A DNA stretch of 5,031 bases, taken from Chitinophagales bacterium (GTDB lineage: Bacteria > Bacteroidota > Bacteroidia > Chitinophagales > BACL12). The DNA lies in assembly GCA_014380545.1 (NCBI GenBank), contig JACMJP010000493.1, positions 1 to 5,031 on the forward strand. Direction: 5' to 3'. Numbering within the stretch: position 1 is the first letter of the stretch; each line of letters starts with the position of its first letter. The position numbers were made by a program, and so were the translations under genes. Positions 1 to 5,031 of this stretch are shown piece by piece. The notes beneath the pieces are model-generated. The model did not search any database and was not told where the DNA came from. It worked only from the letters and a program-made list of their open reading frames with translations.

Positions 1-133
1 TGAAAAGCGCCTTGATATTTTACGGCATAAAACCAATCACCCTCATACAGGTATTACATTCTCTGATAGAATAAATTCGGGTAACCAACCTGAAGGAACA
101 AAAGTAGAAATTATATTACCGCTTAATAGCTGA
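1..133 (+). CDS. Sensor histidine kinase, C-terminal fragment (5' end outside window)
   Basis: An open frame from base 2 to the TGA at 131-133 encodes the last 43 residues of a protein that begins before the window. It starts EKRLDILRHK and ends GTKVEIILPLNS. The (E)RL.IL segment followed about 20 residues later by G-T-K-V-E-I-x-L-P is the usual end of the HATPase_c domain in LytS/His_kinase-type sensor kinases of Bacteroidota. The role of such kinases is to autophosphorylate on His and pass the phosphate to a response regulator. The next gene, 29 bp downstream on the same strand, encodes a LytTR response regulator, which is the usual partner of this kinase class, so the two are probably cotranscribed. 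The sensing domain, ATP-binding boxes and phospho-acceptor His lie outside the window, so the signal cannot be inferred. Confidence 0.8.
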   Translation, partial: EKRLDILRHKTNHPHTGITFSDRINSGNQPEGTKVEIILPLNS

Positions 134-162
134 TAGTCATAGGAATTATTTATTTTAGTCGC

Positions 163-909
163 TTGATATCTGCCCTCATAATTGATGATGAAGAAAGTGT
201 TGTTAACGTAGTAAGGCTGCTACTTCAAAAACATGTTGCTGAAATCACACAAATTTATACAGCTATAGGAGCTGTTGAAGGATTAAGTGCTATCAGACGC
301 CACTCTCCTGCATTGATATTTCTTGATATCGAAATGCCTTTGATGAGTGGTTTTGAAATTTTAAAACATTTTCGGGAACATGAGTTTGAAGTTATTTTTA
401 TTACTGCTTATGATCATTATGCTATTAAAGCAATTAAATACAGTGCACTCGATTATTTGCTGAAGCCCATTGACTCTGAAGAATTAAAACAGGCTGTAAA
501 AAAATATATTGAAAAGCAAGCTTCTACACAATGGGAGAAAGAAAAATACAGAAACCTGCTGCATAATCTGAACGAGGAAAAAATAAGCAATTACCGCCTT
601 GCGGTCTCCACTACTGACGGCACATTTTTCCTCTCACCCAAAGATATAATCCGCCTTGAGGCTGATGGAAATTATACACGATTCTATTTAAAAGAAAAAA
701 AGCCAATCATTACTTCAAAAACATTAAAGGAATATGATGAGCTGCTCAGCGATCAGGATTTTATCCGTGTGCACCGTGCGCATCTCGTAAATAAAAAATA
801 TGTAAATGGTTTATCAGGGGATCATGAGCTAACAATGACTGATAATAGCATAGTAGAAGTTTCAAGAAGGAAATGGGATGAGGTAAAAGAAAAGCTTTAT
901 GAGAATTAA
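163..909 (+). CDS. LytTR-family two-component response regulator
   Basis: This 248-residue protein has an N-terminal receiver domain (about 3-118) and a C-terminal LytTR DNA-binding domain (about 144-245). The receiver shows the acidic pair D8/D9, the phospho-acceptor D55 in LIFLDIEMP, the switch Thr T81 in FITAYD and K101 in LLKP. The LytTR part shows IIRLEADGNYTRFYL (162-176), the FIRVHRAHLVNKKYV block (200-214) and a VSRR element (233-236). The regulator is expected to bind paired direct repeats upstream of its targets once phosphorylated by the kinase encoded just before it. The start is TTG 163: the receiver begins immediately (ISALIIDDE), the next in-frame Met is residue 58, inside the domain, and the frame is closed by a stop at 127-129. 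No Shine-Dalgarno is evident. The targets are unknown; no paired LytTR-type repeats were obvious in this window. Confidence 0.93.
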   Translation: MISALIIDDEESVVNVVRLLLQKHVAEITQIYTAIGAVEGLSAIRRHSPALIFLDIEMPLMSGFEILKHFREHEFEVIFITAYDHYAIKAIKYSALDYLLKPIDSEELKQAVKKYIEKQASTQWEKEKYRNLLHNLNEEKISNYRLAVSTTDGTFFLSPKDIIRLEADGNYTRFYLKEKKPIITSKTLKEYDELLSDQDFIRVHRAHLVNKKYVNGLSGDHELTMTDNSIVEVSRRKWDEVKEKLYEN

Positions 910-923
910 ATAGCTAAAGATCT

Positions 924-938
924 AAAACGAAAGTTTTT
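924..938 (+). terminator. Weak hairpin with short T-run after the response regulator gene
   Basis: AAAAC, a GAAA loop and GTTTT form a 5-bp stem with a GNRA-type tetraloop, ending in a run of five T that is partly within the stem. It lies 15 bp after the regulator's stop codon in the 83-bp gap before the next gene. The stem is nearly all A-T, so it would be a poor terminator; read-through into the downstream gene is likely even if it is real. Confidence 0.2.
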
Positions 939-992
939 ATCCGCAGCAAAGGAGAAATTTTTCAATTTGTAGCTATCCTTTTATCTTTAAAC

Positions 993-2411
993 ATGCAAAA
1001 CACCCAACTGCAGGAAGTTTTACGGAAATTATCAAAACCTGCTCTGAAAAAATTCAGCGAATATCTTGCTTCGCCATATTTTAATAAGAAAAAAACATTA
1101 ACTGATTTTTGGGGTACGATAAAAAATTATGCTCCCGATTTTAACATTGACGAGGTAGAGAAACAAAAGATTTTTAGTCTTGTGTTTGCAAAAAAATTTA
1201 ACGATGCGTATTATAGAAATATATGTTCGGATATGTTATCTGCCCTTTTACATTTTTTAACAATACTGAGTTTTGAAGAAAATGAATACCTGATTTCAGA
1301 AACAAAAGTGGAAAAATTAATAGATTACGGGTTATACGAATTGACTGAAAAGCAATTGAAACTTGTACAAAAAAACCTGGAGAAAACAACCGGTAGATAC
1401 TTTGATAAATTAAAACACAGAATTTGGTATCGGGATAAAGAGGCTACATTAAAGATACGCCGATCAAGAAATAAACATGAGGAAGTTGCAAAATTCATGT
1501 TTGAAAATAATAACCATAAAGCAATTATGGATCATACACTTGTTAAATGTTTTCTTATCTTCTTGAATCAGCATAGAGCAGCGATGGCTTCAGGAAATGT
1601 ATTTGATTTTGCTGAAGCTAAAAAATATCTAACTATCTATGAAAATGGACTCCATACCAACGATTTATTTGTAAGATGTTATTATCTGCTTGCAAAACTC
1701 ACATTCTTACAAGATGACCATTTTTATCCGGAGCTCAAAAAACTGATACTGCAAAAAAAAACAGGTTATAACAATAAAGACATGGAAAACATCATTATCG
1801 GGTTGCTTTCATATATTAATGAAAAATCAGAAAATGGTGAAACATACTGGTATAATGAGTTGCATGAAATCTATGATTTCAGGCTGAAGAATCAGTTATG
1901 GAATTTGAATGGAAACCTCGGTTATACTTCATTGCATAACATCGTTTTCATAGCACTTCAATTAGACAAAATAAAATATGCAGAAGACATTATAAAAAAG
2001 TATGCACAGTATGTGGATATTAGCATCAGAAAGCATGTTACTGACCTCTGCCTGGCATGGGTTGAATTTTATAAGGGCAATGCAGAAACTGCTCATGAAT
2101 ATTTGCTCAGTATAGAAACAGAAAATATGATGATTAAATATGAACTGCGAACTTTACAAAGCATGATCTATTTTGAAAAGGAAGAATATCTTGCACTCCT
2201 TTCTTATTTAGATAGCTTTAAACATTTTATTGCTTACAATAGCGACTCACTTGAGGGCTCTATATCATCTACCAGGGCAAAATTCTGTAATTATCTCAGT
2301 CAGCTCACAAAATTAAAAATGGATCCTGATAAAAAACATGTGGTTAAATTAAAAAGTGAAATTGAAGCTGACAGTTTTCTTTTAAAGGGATGGTTTTTAA
2401 AACATGTATAA
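993..2411 (+). CDS. Conserved Bacteroidota protein of unknown function, helix-rich
   Basis: This 472-residue protein has no signal peptide and no hydrophobic segment long enough for a membrane span, so it is probably cytoplasmic. I recognise no catalytic motif. The N-terminus carries LSKPALKKFSEYLASPYFNK (13-32) followed by a second conserved-looking block, KFNDAYYRNICSDML (68-82). From memory, L-S-x-x-E/A-L-K-x-F-x-x-(Y/F)-L-x-S-P-Y-F-N-K is a signature of a widespread, uncharacterised protein family of about 500 residues in Bacteroidota. The rest is rich in Leu, Lys, Glu and aromatic residues spaced as in amphipathic helices, with TPR-like stretches (for example KNQLWNLNGNL, AWVEFYKGNAETAHEYLLSIE, YFEKEEYLALLSYLDSFKHF). 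A helical-repeat scaffold is therefore plausible but not shown. The start ATG 993 places the signature at residue 13. It lies 83 bp after the LytTR regulator and could be read from the same transcript; no convincing promoter was seen in the gap. Confidence 0.85.
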   Translation: MQNTQLQEVLRKLSKPALKKFSEYLASPYFNKKKTLTDFWGTIKNYAPDFNIDEVEKQKIFSLVFAKKFNDAYYRNICSDMLSALLHFLTILSFEENEYLISETKVEKLIDYGLYELTEKQLKLVQKNLEKTTGRYFDKLKHRIWYRDKEATLKIRRSRNKHEEVAKFMFENNNHKAIMDHTLVKCFLIFLNQHRAAMASGNVFDFAEAKKYLTIYENGLHTNDLFVRCYYLLAKLTFLQDDHFYPELKKLILQKKTGYNNKDMENIIIGLLSYINEKSENGETYWYNELHEIYDFRLKNQLWNLNGNLGYTSLHNIVFIALQLDKIKYAEDIIKKYAQYVDISIRKHVTDLCLAWVEFYKGNAETAHEYLLSIETENMMIKYELRTLQSMIYFEKEEYLALLSYLDSFKHFIAYNSDSLEGSISSTRAKFCNYLSQLTKLKMDPDKKHVVKLKSEIEADSFLLKGWFLKHV

Positions 2412-2451
2412 TTATTCATAGCTATCTTATTAAGTCTCACCATTATTGGCT

Positions 2452-2483
2452 ATTGTAATTACTATATTCGGTGATTACTTTTG
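2452..2483 (+). promoter_or_regulatory. Bacteroidota-type promoter for the small secreted-protein gene
   Basis: A perfect TAnnTTTG -7 element (TACTTTTG, 2476-2483) is preceded by ATTG (2452-2455) with a 20-bp spacer. This fits the TTTG / TTG-N17-23-TAnnTTTG arrangement known for the primary sigma factor of Bacteroidota; the upstream half matches at TTG only. Transcription would begin around 2488-2490, giving a leader of roughly 20 nt before ATG 2508. The alternative TTG start at 2481 falls inside this element, which argues against it. Confidence 0.5.
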
Positions 2484-2507
2484 CTTCATAAAAATAAAAC
2501 TAATGTC

Positions 2508-2933
2508 ATGAAAACTATCACTCATTTTACTATTCTATTTATATTAATGTTTTATTTTGGCCAGGCTTCCGGCCAATCAAACAGGAATACATCCCGCTCA
2601 AATGATAATTTGCATCCTGCTCCTGAATTATTAAGCGCTGACATAACAAATCACAAGGCAAACCTTTATATGTCGGAAAACAAAAACGCCGTGTATGATA
2701 TTATTACATGCAAAAATATTTACACACACAGTGAAAGGGAAATTACACAGGCAGCTTCAAAAATTATTATACTAAATAACCTGGAAGAAAATTCTTATTA
2801 TGAAATTACTGTGAAAAGGTATTATAAGGATGGCATTACATCAAAAGAGTTGTCATTTTGTTTTAACACTGAAAAAGTAATAAAAATTGAACAGGGTGAT
2901 GCAGAACTGGGTATAGATTTTACAAAAAAGTAA
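2508..2933 (+). CDS. Small secreted protein with fibronectin-III/Ig-like fold (hypothetical)
   Basis: Read from ATG 2508 the product has 141 residues; the frame is open back to TTG 2481, but that would put nine polar/basic residues (LHKNKTNV) ahead of the signal peptide and lies in the -7 box. Residues 1-22 look like a Sec signal peptide: MK, a hydrophobic core ITHFTILFILMFYF, then small residues GQASG, with cleavage likely after A20 or G22. There is no lipobox Cys. A low-complexity Asn/Ser linker (23-36) follows. Residues about 37-122 alternate as beta strands, ending in LNNLEENSYYEITVKRYYKDG and LSFCFNT, which resembles strands E-G of a fibronectin type III domain. Cys68 and Cys118 could form a disulfide. 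No type IX C-terminal sorting domain is visible and the protein is too short to hold one. A periplasmic or exported binding role is possible; no specific function is claimed. It converges with rarA. Confidence 0.75.
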   Translation: MKTITHFTILFILMFYFGQASGQSNRNTSRSNDNLHPAPELLSADITNHKANLYMSENKNAVYDIITCKNIYTHSEREITQAASKIIILNNLEENSYYEITVKRYYKDGITSKELSFCFNTEKVIKIEQGDAELGIDFTKK

Positions 2934-2937
2934 AATC
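2916..2937. repeat. Perfect 8-bp inverted repeat between convergent genes
   Basis: GATTTTAC (2916-2923) and GTAAAATC (2930-2937) are exact reverse complements around a six-A loop. The structure spans the last codons and stop (2931-2933) of the secreted-protein gene and reaches to within 5 bp of the rarA stop. It may protect the 3' ends of both mRNAs or act as a weak bidirectional terminator. Neither strand has a T-run directly after the stem, and the stem has only two G-C pairs per arm, so it is not a canonical intrinsic terminator. Confidence 0.4.
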
Positions 2938-2941
2938 CATT

Positions 2942-4210
2942 TCAATACTCATATTTATTTCCCCATTTTTCCTTCAAATATTTTCGCATTTCATTTTCCC
3001 TTGCATTATTTCCGGGTTCAAAAAATTTTGTTCCATTAATAGTATCAGGTAAAAATTCCATATTAATAAAATTGCCTTCATACTCATGTGCATACTGGTA
3101 ATCTTTTCCGTAATTTAATTCTTTCATCAATTTGGTCGGCGCATTTCTTATTGCCAGCGGAATACTCAGATCACCCATTTCCTTCACCAGGTTCATTGCT
3201 TTTCCTAGTGCAACTGTAGCTGAATTGCTTTTAGGCGATGAAGCAAGATATATGACAACCTGCGAAAGAATTAAACTGCATTCCGGATATCCGATCATCG
3301 TTACAGCATGAAAACAATTTGTTGCAATAAGTAAAGCATTTGGGTTTGCATTGCCGATATCTTCACTTGCAAGAATTAACATTCTTCGTGCTATAAATTT
3401 AGGATCCTCCCCTCCTTCAATCATTCTTGCCAGGTAATACATTGCGGCATTCGGATCACTGCCCCGCATGCTTTTTATAAAGGCAGAAATAATATCATAA
3501 TGTAATTCGCCATCTTTATCATACAAAGCAGTTTTTTTTTGCGCAAGATTTATTACCAATGCATCGGTAATAATTATTTCTTTACCTGAAACAGATTCAT
3601 CTATTAGTTCAAGCAGATTTAATAGTTTTCTTGCATCGCCTCCGCTTAATCGCAATAATGCTTCATCTTCCTTAACGGTTATTTTTCTTTTTGATAAAAC
3701 TTCATCTTCAGTTATCGCTCTTGCAATAAGTTTTTGCAAATCTTCTTTAGAAAGTTCTTTTAAAATATAAACCTGACAACGGGATAATAATGCCGAGATA
3801 ACTTCGAAAGAAGGGTTTTCTGTGGTGGCGCCAATAAGAACAATTAAACCTTTTTCCACTGCCCCTAGTAAAGAATCCTGCTGCGCTTTATTGAAGCGGT
3901 GAATTTCATCAATAAATAAAACTATTTTTCCGCTGCGTCTCGCTTTATCAATTATTTCCCGAACATCTTTTACACCCGCACTAACTGCACTTAAAGAAAA
4001 GAATGGAAGATCAACAGCATTTGCAAGGATATTTGCCAAAGTTGTTTTTCCAACTCCGGGTGGTCCCCAGAATATCATAGAAATAATTTTTCTGCTTTCA
4101 ATCATTTTACGCAGTACCTGCCTATCCCCCACTAAATGTTCCTGTCCTATAAATTCATTTAAATTTTTCGGGCGTAATCTTTCTGCTAGTGGAATTTGAT
4201 CGAATAACAT
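2942..4210 (-). CDS. rarA: Replication-associated recombination protein A (RarA/MgsA), AAA+ ATPase
   Basis: This full-length 422-residue protein belongs to the RarA/MgsA/WRNIP1 family, clamp-loader-like AAA+ ATPases that act at stalled replication forks and interact with SSB in E. coli. It starts with the family hallmark PLAERLRPKNLNEFIGQEHLVG (7-28). Walker A is GPPGVGKTT (49-57, K55), Walker B is IVLFIDEIHRF (96-106, D101/E102), sensor 1 is GATTENPSFE (127-136), the arginine-finger segment is LLSRC (R144) and sensor 2 is GGDARKLLN (R194). The C-terminal tetramerisation/MgsA_C region includes RGSDPNAAMYYLARMIEGG (249-267) and ILASEDIGNANPNAL (279-293). All key residues are present, so it should be active. 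ATG 4210 is the only reasonable start, because the conserved N-terminus begins at residue 7. The gene is separated from exbD upstream by a terminator and has its own promoter-like motif; its 3' end faces the secreted-protein gene 8 bp away. Confidence 0.97.
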   Translation of the reverse strand: MLFDQIPLAERLRPKNLNEFIGQEHLVGDRQVLRKMIESRKIISMIFWGPPGVGKTTLANILANAVDLPFFSLSAVSAGVKDVREIIDKARRSGKIVLFIDEIHRFNKAQQDSLLGAVEKGLIVLIGATTENPSFEVISALLSRCQVYILKELSKEDLQKLIARAITEDEVLSKRKITVKEDEALLRLSGGDARKLLNLLELIDESVSGKEIIITDALVINLAQKKTALYDKDGELHYDIISAFIKSMRGSDPNAAMYYLARMIEGGEDPKFIARRMLILASEDIGNANPNALLIATNCFHAVTMIGYPECSLILSQVVIYLASSPKSNSATVALGKAMNLVKEMGDLSIPLAIRNAPTKLMKELNYGKDYQYAHEYEGNFINMEFLPDTINGTKFFEPGNNARENEMRKYLKEKWGNKYEY

Positions 4211-4214
4211 TATT

Positions 4215-4248
4215 CAAAAGTAATTAAAAAATAATTTCACCTTCTCAA
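4215..4248 (-). promoter_or_regulatory. Promoter-like motif for rarA, very close to the start codon
   Basis: On the minus strand TACTTTTG (4222-4215) matches the Bacteroidota -7 element TAnnTTTG exactly. A TTG (4248-4246) lies 23 bp upstream, at the long limit of the accepted spacing. The -7 box ends only 4 bp before the rarA ATG (4210), so transcription would start at or within a base or two of the start codon, giving a leaderless or almost leaderless mRNA. The position just after the exbD terminator supports separate transcription of rarA. Confidence 0.4.
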
Positions 4249-4251
4249 CAC

Positions 4252-4279
4252 AAAAATGCCGGAGAAAAACCCCCGGCAT
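4252..4279 (-). terminator. Intrinsic terminator of the exbB-exbD operon
   Basis: On the minus strand ATGCCGG (4279-4273) and CCGGCAT (4262-4256) form a perfect 7-bp stem with five G-C pairs and a 10-base loop, followed immediately by a T-run (4256-4252, last stem base plus four more). It begins 26 bp after the exbD stop. This is a textbook rho-independent terminator and separates exbBD from rarA. The plus strand lacks a T-run after the hairpin, so it acts in one direction. Confidence 0.85.
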
Positions 4280-4305
4280 ACCAACTTGCTGCATGAGTTA
4301 ATAAT

Positions 4306-4707
4306 TTATATTCCTGCTTTTGATGTGGACATTACCATGCGTACTTTATTTTTTGCTCCCATTTGTAATACGTCCACCAGGTCCTGGATGGTTAATGTTG
4401 CATCTGCCCTTAGCACAATAATTTTCTCTTCGCTTTTAGCAGTTGCATTTACTAATGCCTGTTCCAATTCCTCAAATGCTACAGTTTCTTTTTCCAGGAT
4501 ATATTGTTTGTCAGCAGTAATTGTTAAAGTAACATCCTGTTTGCTATAAGTGTCTGTACTATCAGCCCGTGGTAGCAATACTTTTATCACATTCGGATTT
4601 GCAAGTGTTGAAATAATAAGAAAAAACAACATTAAAAAAAACATAATGTCGTTCATGGATGAAGTAAAAACTTCTGCTTCCAAATGTTTTTTTCTTCCTA
4701 TTTTCAT
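4306..4707 (-). CDS. exbD: ExbD/TolR-family biopolymer transport protein
   Basis: This 133-residue inner-membrane protein has the normal ExbD/TolR layout: a short basic cytoplasmic N-terminus (MKIGRKKHLE), one transmembrane helix (about 17-36, MNDIMFFLMLFFLIISTL) and a periplasmic domain (about 45-133). D20 at the start of the helix corresponds to the essential protonatable Asp of the family (D25 in E. coli ExbD, D23 in TolR). The periplasmic domain ends with the family pattern IIVLRADATLTIQDLVDVLQ (96-115) and KVRMVMSTSK. With ExbB it converts proton flow into work on TonB or a TolA-like partner for outer-membrane transport or envelope maintenance. Its ATG overlaps the ExbB stop by one base (TAATG), a sign of translational coupling and fixed stoichiometry. 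Sequence alone does not separate ExbD from TolR, but Bacteroidota loci of this type are usually called ExbD. Confidence 0.93.
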   Translation of the reverse strand: MKIGRKKHLEAEVFTSSMNDIMFFLMLFFLIISTLANPNVIKVLLPRADSTDTYSKQDVTLTITADKQYILEKETVAFEELEQALVNATAKSEEKIIVLRADATLTIQDLVDVLQMGAKNKVRMVMSTSKAGI

Positions 4708-5031
4708 TATTCTGATTTATTAATGATCTTGATAAACTCAAAGGCTGAGCGTTGCATTTTTAGTGCGAAGCGGTCAATTTTCATATTTAGCAAATGGTAA
4801 CCTCCGTAAGCAATAATTCCAGTTAATAATCCGAAACCACTGGTTACCATTTTTTCATATAACCCTGCAGAAATAATACTGATGCTGATATCATTTGAAA
4901 CGGAAATATCATAAAATATTTTTATAACCCCGGCAATTGTTCCTATAAACCCAAGCATAGGGGCAATACCTGCAATAACACCCATTATGCCGAGATGTTT
5001 TTCCATTTCCATCACCTCTATGTTGGAAGCA
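4707..5031 (-). CDS. exbB: MotA/TolQ/ExbB proton-channel protein, C-terminal part (5' end outside window)
   Basis: The frame is open to the window edge, giving 107 C-terminal residues beginning ASNIEVMEMEKHLG; the GTG at 5015 and ATG at 5012 are internal codons, since the conserved domain needs upstream sequence including the first transmembrane helix. Two membrane helices are visible: about fragment residues 13-36 (APMLGFIGTIAGVI) and 61-81 (MVTSGFGLLTGIIAYGGYHLL), followed by a cytoplasmic tail ending FEFIKIINKSE. The G-x-x-G-T-x-x-G motif gives T31, matching T148 of E. coli ExbB, and E59 matches E176. The position of T181 is Ser (S64). ExbB pentamers surround an ExbD dimer and form the proton path of the motor. 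exbD follows directly with a one-base overlap. Members are normally about 230-270 residues, so more than half the gene is missing here. Confidence 0.92.
   Translation of the reverse strand, partial: ASNIEVMEMEKHLGIMGVIAGIAPMLGFIGTIAGVIKIFYDISVSNDISISIISAGLYEKMVTSGFGLLTGIIAYGGYHLLNMKIDRFALKMQRSAFEFIKIINKSE

Noticed and set aside
982..989. TATCTTTA as a -7 element for the orphan gene
   Set aside because: The last base misses the TAnnTTTG consensus, no TTG lies at proper spacing upstream (TTTG 966-969 is only 12 bp away), and it would sit 3 bp from the ATG.
1198..1389. 63-codon open frame on the - strand
   Set aside because: It lies wholly inside the 472-residue orphan gene on the opposite strand, has no domain or start signal, and reads as an antisense shadow.
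970..2426. TAGCTATC at 970-977 and again at 2419-2426, in both gaps flanking the orphan gene
   Set aside because: Eight shared bases in AT-rich gaps are weak, surrounding bases diverge, and the spacing to the next start codon differs (15 versus 81 bp), so a shared regulator site is not supported.
2481..2507. TTG start adding nine residues to the secreted protein
   Set aside because: It overlaps the -7 promoter element and would put a polar extension before a well-formed signal peptide starting MK at 2508.
2557..2576. Inverted repeat TTGGCC...GGCCAA with 8-base loop
   Set aside because: It falls in the signal-peptide coding region (FGQASGQ), has no T-run and no known regulatory form; a chance product of Gly/Gln/Ala codons is enough to explain it.
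4256..4549. 97-codon open frame on the + strand
   Set aside because: Its start lies in the exbBD terminator hairpin and the rest is antisense to exbD, whose family match is clear.
5010..5015. GTG/ATG at 5015-5010 as the start of a short 102-residue ExbB
   Set aside because: The frame continues open to the window edge with family-like residues (ASNIEV), and ExbB needs the missing first membrane helix, so the gene is cut by the window rather than short.

Overview
The window reads as ordinary chromosomal sequence from a member of the Bacteroidota, probably near the Chitinophagia/Sphingobacteriia. The DNA is AT-rich and the start codons lack clear Shine-Dalgarno sequences. Two upstream regions carry a perfect match (TACTTTTG) to the Bacteroidota -7 promoter element TAnnTTTG. 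The proteins (a LytTR regulator behind a sensor kinase, a Bacteroidota-style ExbB/ExbD pair, a lineage-specific orphan family) fit the same group. The assignment comes from reading the sequence, not from a database search.

Left part, + strand (1-2933). The window opens in the last 43 codons of a sensor histidine kinase. It is followed 29 bp later by its likely partner, a REC-LytTR response regulator starting at TTG (163-909). Next is a 472-residue soluble, helix-rich protein of unknown function (993-2411). Then comes a small secreted protein with a fibronectin-III/Ig-like beta domain (2508-2933), with a recognisable promoter just upstream; its start is better placed at ATG 2508 than at TTG 2481.

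Right part, - strand (5031-2942). Reading leftwards: the 3' part of an ExbB/TolQ proton-channel gene, running off the window edge, overlaps exbD by one base (TAATG). This pair ends at a strong intrinsic terminator (4252-4279). It is followed by rarA (mgsA), a replication-associated AAA+ ATPase with its own promoter-like motif so close to the ATG that the mRNA may be almost leaderless. rarA and the secreted-protein gene converge with an 8-bp gap. A perfect 8-bp inverted repeat covers the end of the secreted-protein gene and part of that gap.

The kinase and regulator form a signalling pair, and ExbB and ExbD form the inner-membrane motor that energises TonB-type transport. rarA acts separately in replication-fork maintenance. 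I see no mobile element, CRISPR array, tRNA or rRNA, and no clear new multi-gene system. The least explained items are the 472-residue orphan family and the small secreted protein next to it.
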